Source: Sphingomonas sp. AP4-R1 (GTDB taxonomy: Bacteria > Pseudomonadota > Alphaproteobacteria > Sphingomonadales > Sphingomonadaceae). From it: a DNA stretch of 64,000 nucleotides. Made by a program: the position numbers and the translations under genes. Shown here in pieces: positions 1 through 9,588 of this stretch; position 1 is the first letter of the stretch; every line of letters starts with the position of its first letter. A model generated the notes under the pieces. It worked only from the letters and a program-made list of their open reading frames with translations. It ran no database searches and had not been told where the DNA came from. The stretch lies in contig NZ_CP053346.1 in the NCBI RefSeq assembly GCF_013113735.1, positions 5,036,001-5,100,000 on the forward strand, given 5' to 3'.

Positions 1-228
1 ATGACAAGGACTTGGCAGCGATCGCGCTTCCACTCCCACAGCTGCGTCTCTGACCACTCAGACTGAAACGTGGGCAGAGAGACCGTTTCGACTTGCCGGA
101 AGCGCGGGGCGGCCGGAGCGGGCAGAGTTGCGGCAAATGCGGTCAAGCAGATCTGGCCGGCCTGGTTCGCGCAACCGAATCCCATGCCACGTATTATCAT
201 CGCGTAAGCCAAACTAGGGTGCGCGCGA

Positions 229-660
229 ATGACCGATGCCGATCGAAGTGGACGCCCCCTGCCCGCGCCAGTGACTGAAAGCTGCGAAGCGCCGCCGGCC
301 TATGTGGCCCCCGCATCCAGGCCGCCGATCGCTCGACCATCGAGTGGAGCGGTATTCGGGCGCGGCCTGCTTTTGATTGTCGCCGAGATGGTTCAGCTGG
401 TGCTTGCGCTCATTCTTGTGGTCTTCGCACTCGCCTGCTGCTTGGCACTCGCGGTCAAAGCGAACGATGCATATCATTTTCTGGGGGAAAACTTCGTGAC
501 GCCCCGCGCGGTGTTGACGACGTTTGGGTCGATGCTGGCATGGACGCCCACTTTCCTCATCATCTGTGTGCTCGCATCAATTTTTGGGATTAAGCTCCTT
601 GACCTGATTGTGCGGGTTCTAGGCCGGCGGGCTCGCCTCGCAGAGATATATTCGGCGTAG
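229..660 (+). CDS. Small two-helix membrane protein, unknown function
   Basis: A 143-residue protein of no family I recognise. The first 45 or so residues are proline-rich and polar and probably cytosolic. Two hydrophobic segments follow, at about residues 47-72 (LLLIVAEMVQLVLALILVVF region) and 103-125 (TFLIICVLASIFGIKLLDLIV region), so it should sit in the inner membrane as a hairpin with both ends on the same side. The chosen ATG follows an AGGGTG-like ribosome-binding stretch. It stands alone with no obvious operon partner. The hydrophobic pattern and clean open frame support a real gene; the function is unknown. Confidence 0.6.
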   Translation: MTDADRSGRPLPAPVTESCEAPPAYVAPASRPPIARPSSGAVFGRGLLLIVAEMVQLVLALILVVFALACCLALAVKANDAYHFLGENFVTPRAVLTTFGSMLAWTPTFLIICVLASIFGIKLLDLIVRVLGRRARLAEIYSA

Positions 661-1025
661 CGCCGCCAGCGATAATTGGCCGAACTAAGTCCCAACGCTA
701 CGTCGCAGCGATATTCGATCATAGCGCAGAGATAAACGGCAAATCAAAACAGCTTGTCTCGCCGCACATTGCTGTCTCGATTGGTTGAACCCAAGCTTCA
801 AAGTTGCTGGGTGCTTTCAAACTCAATGTATGGAAAGATGGCTCAAAAGTCTCCGCCAAGTCTCTTCGAGGCTTCACTCAATGGTCGCGAAGGTCCGCCG
901 CCGAACTGCACGAGCCGACTTATGTCATATGTCCTATGAATGGGTAACGACGCCCGGCTCATTCTTGCTGAACCCATCAAGGTCGAGCACGAAAGCAGTT
1001 AACTAAGGCGGCAGTCGATCCGCGA
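661..1025. other. Intergenic stretch with no gene seen
   Basis: I see no convincing coding frame, RNA gene or strong hairpin here. Short open frames have no usable ribosome-binding site and biased, non-protein-like composition. Confidence 0.5.
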
Positions 1026-1211
1026 TCAAACCCCAGTTCGACGCCACGCGACAAAAATGTCTGAAGGTAAGGCAGCTCCAGATAGGACATCGCGCCATCG
1101 GCCTCCATCCTTCGGCGACCAGACCATTTCATGCTCGACCCCCTCTACACGCGTGCACCCAATGATGTGACGGCCGTCTTTTGGCGCGTCGGACATGGAC
1201 CATCGACGCAT
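1026..1211 (-). CDS. Small hypothetical protein, DUF551-like pattern
   Basis: A 61-residue protein beginning MRRWSMSDAPKDGRHIIGC. The frame stays open further upstream, but a GGGGGAG ribosome-binding site lies a few bases before the ATG at 1211, so I use that start. The order 'APKDGRHIIG', a central HEMVW, then W/R-rich residues resembles small DUF551-type proteins often found in phage and accessory DNA (family resemblance from memory). There are no membrane segments. Function unknown. Confidence 0.55.
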   Translation of the reverse strand: MRRWSMSDAPKDGRHIIGCTRVEGVEHEMVWSPKDGGRWRDVLSGAALPSDIFVAWRRTGV

Positions 1212-1948
1212 GCTGCTCCCCCAAGATAACGTCAAAGGATTGTCCACCCTTTCAGAACATAGGTCAATTATCGCGGCGTTAAGCCTGTAGACCTCCGCAG
1301 ATCGAACATCTCTCTTGGTGGACGTATTTGGGTCCAGGCGGGGCAACGGGCAGGATGCTGGAAAACAGGCCCTGCATCAGGTTAGCCGCAAAGTCTGCCG
1401 GGCATAGCCAGCAGGCGGTCGCGCCGCTGGATCAAAAGCCGGGATTGACAGCAGCGGATTGTCGGAGGTCTGGTTGTCGAGATGGACGAGATCCAACACC
1501 GGGCCACCTTAAGATGAGGCGCGCCCGTGTCAGCCTATTTGATCTGACTGCGTCCCGCGTCTTCCACGAACCGGATTTTTCTTTCGAGAGCGCACAAAGA
1601 GCACGTTCTCTCATGTGGGATGGGGAGCGTGGGTCGATGGTAATCGCGATGCCGGAGCGGGCGGCCTCCCCACCGGGTGGCAAACTCGACATGGCCATGA
1701 GTTCACCGCTGCGTCGTCAGACGTGCGACGAAGCAATGTCACCTACGATGTCGGCCGCGCACCTTTTTGCGTGACGCTCATATTTTTTGGCAAGCTGAAG
1801 GTGCGCATGCGCCGCGCCAATATCGTCCGCCGCTTCCGCTGCCGCGCGCTCTTCCTATGCACGGCGGACGAAACAGCTATGATCATGGGCCCTGTCATGC
1901 GCATCCATATCTCCTCCGTGCGCCGCTTGCCTGAAATGTTCGGGTTGG
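1212..1948. other. Intergenic stretch with no gene seen
   Basis: About 740 bases without a gene I can support. Open frames on both strands overlap one another and have compositions typical of out-of-frame GC-rich DNA. A GGTGCGCATGCGCC near-palindrome at about 1800 is the only structure noticed. Confidence 0.45.
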
Positions 1949-2419
1949 TCAGCGCCGACTGGCAGTGGCGCCGGCAGGCCCGCGGGACGCGCTGGGTGAC
2001 GCTGCGGCTCGCGCGTCGATCGCTGGCGTTCTAAGGCGAACGAGCAACGTCGCAAGAGCAGCACCCACCACCGCCCCGATGCCGATCGACGCCGCCGGGT
2101 GCGCCGCAGCGGTGCGCTGAAGATCCGTCACGAGATCGGCGGCCTCGCGCTCGCTTGCCGCGGACCCGAAATTGCGCAGCTTCTGGCTGGTCGAGGTGAC
2201 CAGGTCCCGCACCGAGTCCGGCAACGGCAGCGAGTCGGCTGACGCGAGCCGTTCGACGGTGTCGGCGGCATCGATCACGGCCGTCGACCAAGTCGCGATC
2301 TTCGCATCGGCGGCGTCGAGCAGCCCCTGCGGAACGAAGGATGATGACGCAGGCCTCGAGGAAGCCGGGTTAGACACCGTCTTCGACGGTGCGCTGATAT
2401 CGGCGAGATTCTGATCCAT
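1949..2419 (-). CDS. DUF883/ElaB-like C-tail-anchored membrane protein
   Basis: A roughly 156-residue protein starting MDQNLADISAPSKTV. The N-terminal half is Ser/Ala-rich, the middle is helical (ADAKIATWSTAVIDAADTVERLAS), and a glycine-rich hydrophobic segment (HPAASIGIGAVVGAALATLL) is followed by Arg, the arrangement of DUF883/ElaB proteins that anchor in the inner membrane. An ATG at 2440 is also in frame; the ATG at 2419 has a better GGAG site 6 bases upstream. A GGAAC-N16-AGTT box at 2470-2494 suggests general-stress (EcfG) control. The family assignment rests on the C-terminal pattern only. Confidence 0.65.
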   Translation of the reverse strand: MDQNLADISAPSKTVSNPASSRPASSSFVPQGLLDAADAKIATWSTAVIDAADTVERLASADSLPLPDSVRDLVTSTSQKLRNFGSAASEREAADLVTDLQRTAAAHPAASIGIGAVVGAALATLLVRLRTPAIDARAAASPSASRGPAGATASRR

Positions 2420-2469
2420 AACCAACTCCGTCTCTCCCATCGCTTTTCTTAGAGCGATCCGTCTCTCTC

Positions 2470-2494
2470 AACTGGCAGCCTGCACCGACGTTCC
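2470..2494 (-). promoter_or_regulatory. EcfG-type promoter (GGAAC-N16-AGTT)
   Basis: On the minus strand GGAAC is followed by exactly 16 bases and AGTT, 30-50 bases upstream of the DUF883-like gene. The alphaproteobacterial general-stress sigma factor EcfG recognises GGAAC-N16/17-CGTT. The same spacing recurs at 11949-11973, 60261-60285 and 63201-63225. Confidence 0.55.
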
Positions 2495-2753
2495 GGCTGT
2501 TCAGCTCAATCGATCAGGGATGAGACCGATAGGTGTCGTGGCGGCGACAACGCCCATCCCATGGCATGGCCGATTCGGTGGAGTTCGGCAGCGACCTCGG
2601 TGACTGGGCTTAAGGTCATGCACATCGGCGGCGAGCGCCTCGCGGCCGCTGGCGCGGCCGGCGGGCCGACAAGCAGCCGAAGCTGCGGGAACCACAGCGG
2701 GAATTGCCCTGTTAACCGCGCTCAGCGGCACCAATCCAAGATGGGCGGAACGA

Positions 2754-5354
2754 ATGGCAGGTAGCGATCCGGTGGGAGATGCGGGCGCCAACGCCCGGCG
2801 GATAGCAGCGGCCGTTATTGGCCTCGACGATGGCGCCAACACCTTCATCGCTGCCGTGCGCGAAATGCGCATGCCGATAGTCGTCACCGATCCTGGGCTG
2901 AACGACAATCCCATCGTCTATGCCAACGACTCGTTCTGCAGGATGACGGGTTACGACAGGAGCGAAGTGCTGGGCCGGAACTGCCGCTTTCTACAAGGGC
3001 CGGAAACCGACCCGGCGACGGTGATGTCCATTCGCGAGGCTGTGAAGGAGGCGCGGCCGATCGAGATCGATATCCGAAATCATAGGAAGTCGGGTGAGTG
3101 TTTCTGGAACCGGCTCCTGCTGACGCCGATCTTCGACGCGGCAGGCAAGCTTGCCTACTTCTTCGCAAGCCAGCTGGACGTCACCGTGGAGCGCGAACGC
3201 CTCGCTGGTCTGGAGACGTCGAACCGGAAGCTCATGTTTGAGCTCACCGATCGCCTGCAGAAACAACATGAACAGGAGCGCGAGCTCGACTTCGCGCTGC
3301 GCGCCGGACGTTTTGGGACGTGGAGCATCAGCTTCGAGAACGGCGAACTGTCATCCTCGCCTGCCTGCCGGGCGCTCTTCGGTGTGGGCCGGGACAGTCC
3401 CTTCTCCTTCGAGGATCGGATCGCCGCCATTCATCCCGACGACCGGAAAGCCAACCTCGACGCCATCGAGCGGACGCACATCACGGGCGCCGACTTCGAC
3501 GAAACCTACCGCGTCATTACGCCCGCAGGTGAAACCCGTTGGCTGACTTCGCGCGGACAGCCGTTTCTAAGCGAGGACGGCAAGCCGCTCAGGCTCGCAG
3601 GCGTGTCCTCGGACGTCACCGAGCAGCGCCGCGCCGAACGGATGCGCACTGCCCTGGTTGAGCTCGGCGACCTCGTGCGCGACGTGCAAGATCCCGCCGA
3701 CATCTCCTTCGAGGCCGCCCGCATTCTCGGTCAGGCTTTGGAAGTCAGTCGTGCAGGATATGGCCTGATCGACCCCGCAAATGAGACCATTACCATCGAG
3801 CGCGACTGGAACGCCGCTGGCGTCTCGTCGCTGGCCGGGGTCCTGCGCTTTCGCGACTACGGGTCTTACATCGAAGAGCTTAAACAAGGTGTCGACGTGA
3901 TCATCGCCGATGCAAGGAGTGATCCCCGTACGACCGATGGCGCCGAAGCGCTGGAAGCGATCAGCGCGAAGGCGGTCGTCAACATGCCCCTGACCGAACA
4001 GGGCGGTGTGGTGGCGCTGCTTTACCTCAACCACGCCCGCGCGCGGCAGTGGCCTGAGGATGAGCTCGCCTTCATCCGTGAGGTCGCCGAACGCACGCGC
4101 GTGGCGACCGAACGCCGCCGCGCGGAGATCGAACTCCGCGATCTGGCCGCTTCGCTCGAGCGGCAGGTCGAGGAGAGGACTAGGGAGCTTCTTGCAGCTG
4201 AGGAAGCGCTTCGCCAATCACAGAAGATGGAGGCGGTCGGTCAGCTCACTGGCGGCATCGCGCACGACTTCAACAATCTTCTGACCGGGATAAGCGGTAG
4301 CCTCGAAATGATCCAGGTGCGCCTGGCACAAGGACGATCTTCGGAAACCGACCGATACGTTCAGGCGGCGCAGGGCGCCGCGCGCCGCGCCGCTTCGCTC
4401 ACACACCGCCTTCTAGCGTTCTCGAGGCGGCAGACCCTCGCGCCGCAGCCGACCAGCGTGAAGGATCTCGTCAATGGGATGACCGACCTCATCGAGCGTA
4501 CGGTCGGCCCGTCGATCCAGGTGGAGGCCGTGAACGCCGCTGGCCTCTGGCCTGTTCTCGTCGATCCCAGTCAATTGGAAAACGCGCTCCTCAATCTCTG
4601 CATAAACGCGCGCGACGCCATGCCCGATGGCGGCAAGATCACGATAGAGACGGGAAACCGGTGGCTCGACACGCGTGCCGCCGGTGAGCGCGACATGGAG
4701 CCTGGGCAATATGTTTCGCTTTGCGTGTCGGACACGGGGACCGGCATGAGCAAGGAAACGATCGCCAAAGCGTTCGATCCCTTTTTTACGACGAAGCCCA
4801 TCGGCATGGGTACGGGGCTCGGCCTCTCTATGATCTACGGTTTCACGCGGCAGTCGGGGGGACAGACGCGGATCTACTCAGAGCTCGGCCAAGGCTCGAT
4901 GGTTTGTCTTTATATCCCGCGTTACGTGGGGAACGCCGACGATGTTGTCGTTCCGGATGCTGAGCCGACACTGAAACCCAGCGCACGCGATGGCGAGACC
5001 GTGCTCGTGATTGACGACGAGCCTACTGTGCGGATGCTCCTGACGGACATTCTAGACGGCCTCGGCTATGCAGCTCTCGAGGCGGCCGATGGTGCAGCGG
5101 GCCTCAAGATCCTGGAAACCGATGCCCGCATTGACCTCCTGATCACCGATGTGGGTCTGCCGGGCGGCATGAATGGCCGGCAGGTCGCGGATGCGGCCCG
5201 GGCGCGCAGACCCGGCCTCAAGATATTGTTCGTGACCGGCTACGCCGAAAACGCCGTCCTCAGCCACGGTCATCTCGATCCAGGGATGCACGTTTTGACC
5301 AAGCCGTTTGCGATGGACACGATGAGTCAGCGGATTACCGACCTGCTAAGCTAG
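2754..5354 (+). CDS. LOV-PAS-GAF hybrid sensor histidine kinase
   Basis: An 866-residue soluble hybrid kinase. Residues about 30-150 form a LOV domain with the photoactive motif GRNCRFLQG (adduct cysteine Cys77), so blue light with a flavin is the likely signal. A second PAS (about 175-285), a GAF (about 300-455), a coiled linker, a HisKA domain with GGIAHDFNNLL (His504) and an HATPase with DTGTGM and GTGLGL boxes follow. A C-terminal receiver has DD near the start, phospho-Asp in DVGLPGG (about 799) and KPF. No membrane segments. A GGAAC-N17-TGTT match lies at 2688-2713, weaker than the other EcfG sites. Its GAF closely resembles that of the kinase at 12505. Confidence 0.93.
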   Translation: MAGSDPVGDAGANARRIAAAVIGLDDGANTFIAAVREMRMPIVVTDPGLNDNPIVYANDSFCRMTGYDRSEVLGRNCRFLQGPETDPATVMSIREAVKEARPIEIDIRNHRKSGECFWNRLLLTPIFDAAGKLAYFFASQLDVTVERERLAGLETSNRKLMFELTDRLQKQHEQERELDFALRAGRFGTWSISFENGELSSSPACRALFGVGRDSPFSFEDRIAAIHPDDRKANLDAIERTHITGADFDETYRVITPAGETRWLTSRGQPFLSEDGKPLRLAGVSSDVTEQRRAERMRTALVELGDLVRDVQDPADISFEAARILGQALEVSRAGYGLIDPANETITIERDWNAAGVSSLAGVLRFRDYGSYIEELKQGVDVIIADARSDPRTTDGAEALEAISAKAVVNMPLTEQGGVVALLYLNHARARQWPEDELAFIREVAERTRVATERRRAEIELRDLAASLERQVEERTRELLAAEEALRQSQKMEAVGQLTGGIAHDFNNLLTGISGSLEMIQVRLAQGRSSETDRYVQAAQGAARRAASLTHRLLAFSRRQTLAPQPTSVKDLVNGMTDLIERTVGPSIQVEAVNAAGLWPVLVDPSQLENALLNLCINARDAMPDGGKITIETGNRWLDTRAAGERDMEPGQYVSLCVSDTGTGMSKETIAKAFDPFFTTKPIGMGTGLGLSMIYGFTRQSGGQTRIYSELGQGSMVCLYIPRYVGNADDVVVPDAEPTLKPSARDGETVLVIDDEPTVRMLLTDILDGLGYAALEAADGAAGLKILETDARIDLLITDVGLPGGMNGRQVADAARARRPGLKILFVTGYAENAVLSHGHLDPGMHVLTKPFAMDTMSQRITDLLS

Positions 5355-5964
5355 CAGAGGCGCATCTTCGCGATACCCCTTATGGGCACGGCGGCGAGGA
5401 TCGGCGGTTTTGATTCTCAGGCCCCGACCCGGGTCGCGGGGCATCCCATGAACACGGTCGATCCAAGCCCAATCAACAGCAGTTCCCCGGCCAGATGAAT
5501 TTGGGGGAGCGGAAAGCGTTCGCGAGGCCTGGCCCGGAAGCAGTCACCAAAGCCACTACGGCGCTCTGAGGAAATCGGCGGATGGTTAGGAGGACGGTGG
5601 CGGCGGCGAACGGTGTCCTAGAGGCAAGCGCGGGCGGGTAATGCGTAACGTGATCGGCAAACGCGCCGTGCGCACCCGTCGGGTCGACGGGACGCTCCCC
5701 TCCCGCCGTCCGGAAAGGACATTGCCGTCGAGGCCCCGCCGAGGTTTTCCAGTGAGCGCTTGGATGAGAGAACCGCTGCTTTTGGGCCACCGTGACGCTC
5801 CATAATCAGCGTTTGGGAACCCAGAGGTTCAACCCGCCTTTGTCAGTCCAGTGCGTACCTGATCGATAGCTCACCACCTCCCGACGACATTGATGCCTTT
5901 TTGCGATCAGCGCCTCTCAACGAGCATCTGGGTAGTTATGTCTAGGTCAAAAACAGGAGATCGC
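5355..5964. other. Intergenic stretch with no gene seen
   Basis: About 600 bases between the hybrid kinase and a small acidic gene. Minus-strand open frames around 5473-5803 are mutually overlapping and lack a start context. No hairpin terminator or RNA gene stood out. Confidence 0.4.
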
Positions 5965-6126
5965 ATGATCACCGATAGCGAAGCCGGATCTGGAAAAGAC
6001 GAGAATTCCAACGAACACGCTTCGGTCAAGGGTATCGGATCGGAGGGTGGCCCCACCGACGGCGATGAGGAAAAGGCTCTGGATGATGTCAAGGAGAGCA
6101 CCGCCGAAGACCGAAAATACGAATGA
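5965..6126 (+). CDS. Small acidic, probably disordered protein
   Basis: A 53-residue protein (MITDSEAGSGKDENSNEHAS...) rich in D, E, S and G with no hydrophobic core. An upstream in-frame ATG at 5890 exists, but AGGAG stands just before the ATG at 5965, fixing that start. It is one of three tiny acidic proteins within 2 kb (with 6186 and 7623), all with good ribosome-binding sites. Such proteins are common in sphingomonads; no function is known to me. Confidence 0.6.
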   Translation: MITDSEAGSGKDENSNEHASVKGIGSEGGPTDGDEEKALDDVKESTAEDRKYE

Positions 6127-6185
6127 CTTCGTCGATGCGCACTATCGACGTCCCAAGTCTCACCCTAGCCGATAGAGGATCTATT

Positions 6186-6368
6186 ATGACTGACGACCAG
6201 TCGGACCATAGCATAAAAAGTGATGACGAAGGCAAACCTGCAGGCGACAGTGGCGGCGGCGAAGACGAAAGCAGCACCGAGCATAATGGGGATGACAGCC
6301 ACCTCCATGAAGATCAAAAAGCACCGGCCTTTCCCGCTGCAGAGCCGGATAAGAAAGGCCCGCAATAG
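6186..6368 (+). CDS. Small acidic, probably disordered protein
   Basis: A 60-residue protein (MTDDQSDHSIKSDDEGKPAG...) with mixed D/E/H/K, glycine runs and no membrane segment. The ATG at 6186 follows AGAGGA; the frame extends upstream but without a better site. It lies 60 bases after the similar gene at 5965, and they may share a transcript. Predicted to be unstructured; function unknown. Confidence 0.55.
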   Translation: MTDDQSDHSIKSDDEGKPAGDSGGGEDESSTEHNGDDSHLHEDQKAPAFPAAEPDKKGPQ

Positions 6369-6645
6369 CGCTGCTGGGTGACATGGCCCCGCTGCCCAAG
6401 GACGATACGAGAGACGCTCGCGAAACAGCCGCTGACAGCACCGATCTCCCGTCCTCTTGCGGACCGTGCAGTAAAGCGTGTCACGAGACCCAATCGGAGC
6501 GCGCCATGCTCATCGCCCTGCGCGGAACTGGGTATCTGATCATGTGACACTAACAGAAATAATGATCGTTGGGGTAACGCTCCGGCGGCGTAGCGCGGGC
6601 CCGACCGCGACGACCGACCGTTCCCCTCCAATCGCGGGAGGTGAC

Positions 6646-7314
6646 ATGACGGTCAGGGCTATTCTCTTCGACATCGACGGCACTTTGGTGGACAGCAATG
6701 AGCAGCATGTCGCCGCGTGGAGCTTCGCGTTCAGAGAGGCCGGCCATCCCCAGGAAGTCGACGACATCCGGCTTCAGATCGGCAAGGGCGGCGATCTTCT
6801 TGTTCCAACCCTTGCGCCGGACCTGTCTGAAGACGCTCGCAAGGCGATCTCCGAAGCTCACGGTGAGTATTTCAAGACGATCTATCTGGAATCAGTGCAA
6901 GCCTTTCCGGACGCGGCCGACCTGGTCCGCCGGGTCAAGGCAGACGGCAGGAGAGTCGTGCTCGCCTCGTCTGCGAAACGGAGCGAGCTGGAGCATTATG
7001 TGGCGCTGCTCGGAATTGCTGATGTTGTCGACGCATCCACCAGCATCGACGACGTGGAAGCATCGAAGCCGGCACCCGACATTTTTGAGATGGCGCTGAA
7101 AAAGGCCAGCGTCGACGCAGCCGAGGCGATCGTGGTGGGCGACACCATTTACGACGTAGAGGCTGCGGCGCGCTCGGGCATTGCAGCGATCGGGCTGACC
7201 TCTGGGCCATTTGACGGTGGCCAGCTGCGAGACGCAGGAGCCATTGCGATATTCACCGATGCTGCAGCGCTTTTGGCAGAAATCGACCGCTCGCCGCTCA
7301 GCCTGTCGGACTGA
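6646..7314 (+). CDS. HAD-superfamily hydrolase, beta-phosphoglucomutase-like
   Basis: A 222-residue HAD phosphatase of subfamily I. Motif I is FDIDGTLVDSN (nucleophile Asp9, general acid Asp11), motif II lies in VLASSAKRSELEHY, the motif III lysine in EASKPAPDIF, and motif IV in VGDTIYDVEAA. The frame is open far upstream, but GGGAGGTGAC directly precedes the ATG at 6646 and the domain begins there. The family removes phosphate from small sugar phosphates or similar metabolites in the cytoplasm; the substrate cannot be read from sequence. It is flanked by tiny acidic-protein genes and has no evident operon partner. Confidence 0.9.
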   Translation: MTVRAILFDIDGTLVDSNEQHVAAWSFAFREAGHPQEVDDIRLQIGKGGDLLVPTLAPDLSEDARKAISEAHGEYFKTIYLESVQAFPDAADLVRRVKADGRRVVLASSAKRSELEHYVALLGIADVVDASTSIDDVEASKPAPDIFEMALKKASVDAAEAIVVGDTIYDVEAAARSGIAAIGLTSGPFDGGQLRDAGAIAIFTDAAALLAEIDRSPLSLSD

Positions 7315-7622
7315 TTGTATCCGCGCCTTTGCTTTCGCGGTGAGGCTATATGCCTCTGCCGGGCAGCGTCAGGGAGAAGCTACGTGGTCGTCGTCATATC
7401 ATCGCGCTACCACTTCGTCGTGAGACGGCCGGCATCCCATCGACCTCTCTTGCAGAGTTTTAGGGGGTTGGAAACGCTCGTTTCTACCGGCCCCTTCGAT
7501 GTCAACCGACGCGCTCATCGATAGGACGCGAGAACGCTAAAGGACTGAAAGATAAATCTAATCAGGGCCCACGGGCGACTCTCGGCCGTTCATCTTGTTC
7601 ACTCAGGACAGGAGAGATCGAC

Positions 7623-7805
7623 ATGAATCCGGATCCAAAAACCGAGACGGAACTGGACGAGACTATCGCTGTGCAGGGCACGCCCGAAGGGGACGAGTTG
7701 ACCATCCCTGACGATGAGGAGGGCACCGAGCCCGAGGATGCCGATGCGATGGAAGAGGCGCAGGAGGATGCCGCCGAGGAACGTAAGGAAGGCGGCTATC
7801 AATAA
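7623..7805 (+). CDS. Small highly acidic protein
   Basis: A 60-residue protein with 23 Asp/Glu, running MNPDPKTETELDETIAVQG through an EEAQEDAAEERKEGG tail. The ATG follows AGGAGAGATCGAC, an excellent ribosome-binding site. No domain is recognised; it is likely disordered. A decayed relative seems to lie at 9361-9555. A 12-bp stem hairpin begins 9 bases after the stop. Confidence 0.65.
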   Translation: MNPDPKTETELDETIAVQGTPEGDELTIPDDEEGTEPEDADAMEEAQEDAAEERKEGGYQ

Positions 7806-7814
7806 GATCGGAGC

Positions 7815-7845
7815 GATCGCTGGCCCGTATGAAGGGCCGGCGATC
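7815..7845 (+). terminator. Hairpin after the acidic-protein gene
   Basis: A 12-bp stem (one G-U pair) with a 7-base loop directly after the stop at 7805; GATCGC-TGGCCC pairs with GGGCC-GGCGATC. There is no T-run, as is usual in GC-rich genomes. Confidence 0.5.
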
Positions 7846-8186
7846 TACCCGGCTCGAGACGCAGGCGGCTCGAGAACTTAGACGATGAGCGCGCTATGCG
7901 TCAGCGCAAAGCGAGACCGCGCGGGCTTTAGGCAATCGGCAAGCACCCTTTGCGGATGCCCCGTGACGCCCACTGGCAGGTGCGCGTTGGATCTTGTTGG
8001 CCTTGAATATTGCCGACTCGCAACACATGCATTTTTGACGGCAGCGTCTCACGTCTCAATGCCACCCTATGTCTGTGTAACAATGTTAGCGGTGTGTTTG
8101 CGTGATTGGTCAGGCGTTCGTCTAAATCGAACGTTCAATCGTCAACCATCTGGTAGATTGTTCTCATTTCTGGTCAGCGCATCTAT
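7846..8186. other. Intergenic stretch with no gene seen
   Basis: About 340 bases between the hairpin and a convergent small gene. Nothing I can support. Confidence 0.4.
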
Positions 8187-8354
8187 TCAACGAACAACCA
8201 TTTCTGTGAGGATCGTCAAAGCCGCCTGCCGCTTGGCGGGATTCGTTCCAGCTACATCCGTGAATAGCCCCCGTGGCGCGCGGTCGAGGGCGGTCCTAAT
8301 CTCAGCGGCTATCTGACCGCTCGTCGGACTAAAAGGCGGGGGTGAAACGGACAT
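8187..8354 (-). CDS. Small conserved protein, DUF6771-like family, copy 1
   Basis: A 55-residue protein (MSVSPPPFSPTSGQIAAEIR...) whose core TSGQIAAEIRTALDR and KRQAALTILTEM is nearly identical to the protein at 33650 and more distantly like that at 33018. It stops right after the VVR that the 33650 protein extends with a short polar tail. The pattern recalls the small sphingomonad family DUF6771 (from memory). No cofactor or membrane motif is visible. Function unknown. Confidence 0.6.
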   Translation of the reverse strand: MSVSPPPFSPTSGQIAAEIRTALDRAPRGLFTDVAGTNPAKRQAALTILTEMVVR

Positions 8355-8896
8355 TGCGCGGTCACTATAACATCGTACGGTCATCGCAACAGTGATCGTC
8401 GACCTGCACCGGCCCATAGCATCCTTTCAATACGGCCGTTCCCTCAAGATGCGTCCAGCCAGGATTTGCGACGAATGCGATCACGAAACCGATCTGCTCT
8501 ATCTGTCTGCCATTCTCGCCGTGTCCACGACTGGAGCTAGCGCTTTTCAATCGATCGCTATCGCAACCGATCGAACTAGGCTGTCGCACGCCACCCCGCA
8601 TAGCTGAACCACCATCGGCGAGACGCACATCCGATCGTTCGGCGTCGTCCTGCACTTCACCGAAAACGAGAGTGCGTTCACCGCCTTGTGTCGGTGGCAG
8701 CGCCCCCCTGAGCAGGTGCCCTTCTTGCAGACAGACCTATGCATACTTATTCCGGTCGATCGGCGGGCATGTACCCGGATATGACTTATCGCTGCGACCG
8801 ACGCTTGCCGCCAACGCACCCACGGAAGAACCAAGCCTGGGGCTGGTGATGCACGGTGAAACTGGATGCGCACATCCAATGAATGATGGTGGAGAC
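8355..8896. other. Intergenic stretch with no gene seen
   Basis: Divergent intergenic region of about 540 bases. It should carry the promoters of the flanking small genes, but I found no clear box. Confidence 0.4.
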
Positions 8897-9151
8897 ATGA
8901 CGGACGAGACAATGATCGAACGCGTTGCCCGCACGCTATCGTCGCTTGCCGGTCATGACGCGGATGCAGATTGGACTGTCTTTGAGACCCCGGCCCGGGC
9001 CGTCATATTGGCCATCCGCGAGCCCACACGTTATATGCTTGATGCAGCCACGGTCGCGACTGGCGGGCGGGATGAGTGGCTGCTCAAGGATGGCGCGTGG
9101 CAGACGATGATCGATGCGGCGCTTGCCGGCGATCTTATCGAACCTGACTGA
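8897..9151 (+). CDS. Small hypothetical cytosolic protein
   Basis: An 84-residue protein (MTDETMIERVARTLSSLAGH...), with a helical start and a mixed alpha/beta pattern ending IDAALAGDLIEPD. GGTGGAGAC precedes the ATG at 8897; an in-frame ATG at 8879 has no site. It is typical of small conserved sphingomonad proteins of unknown role. No membrane segment or metal site is seen. Confidence 0.6.
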   Translation: MTDETMIERVARTLSSLAGHDADADWTVFETPARAVILAIREPTRYMLDAATVATGGRDEWLLKDGAWQTMIDAALAGDLIEPD

Positions 9152-9360
9152 CTGCATCTTGAGCACGATCGAGATGCTTGGACGAGCTATTTCGGCGATG
9201 GGCCGATCATACCAGCGCTCAAAAACCGACCTTCACTGGGCGCAGCATGCGACGGACGACGCGGTCGTGAACGCGCGTCCTGCTAGCGGGTATTACGCTT
9301 GATCTCGCTTCTGGTAAGGGTACCAGGGGCTTCGCCATGCGGGATCCAAGGTGGCCGGTC

Positions 9361-9555
9361 ATGAATGCGCGGCCTGGCCTCTATAATGACAGCCTGATCG
9401 ATAAACTTCGGTCGTCCAGGCCGACATCCGAAAGCGACGAGCCCGCCATTCCCGCTAGCGCGACGAGGATGCCGCTCCCGAGAACGCCGTGATGATGGAA
9501 GAAGCCCTAAGGGGGCCGCCCAGGAGCGCAAAAAAGGCGGGTGCCAGTTGAACAG
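9361..9555 (+). pseudogene. Decayed copy of the small acidic protein gene at 7623
   Basis: The 3' half aligns with the end of the gene at 7623: GAGGATGCCG, then ATGGAAGA(A/G)GC, then a GCCGCC...GAGC/CGT...AA(A/G)GGCGG tail, with small insertions and frame changes. The 5' part starts ATGAATGC at 9361 but shares little. Acidic character is lost in every frame. I infer an eroded paralogue; identity is moderate only. Confidence 0.4.
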
Positions 9556-9588
9556 TTGCCGCTGCCTCCGCCATCCGGAAGCAGGCAC

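Noticed and set aside
1328..1774. Open frames of 88-148 codons on both strands in the 1.3-1.8 kb region
   Set aside because: They overlap each other, have no ribosome-binding site, and show Arg/Pro/Ser-rich composition typical of out-of-frame GC-rich DNA.
2688..2713. GGAAC-N17-TGTT before the LOV hybrid kinase
   Set aside because: Spacing and -10 box both differ from the four better sites; not strong enough to list as a promoter.
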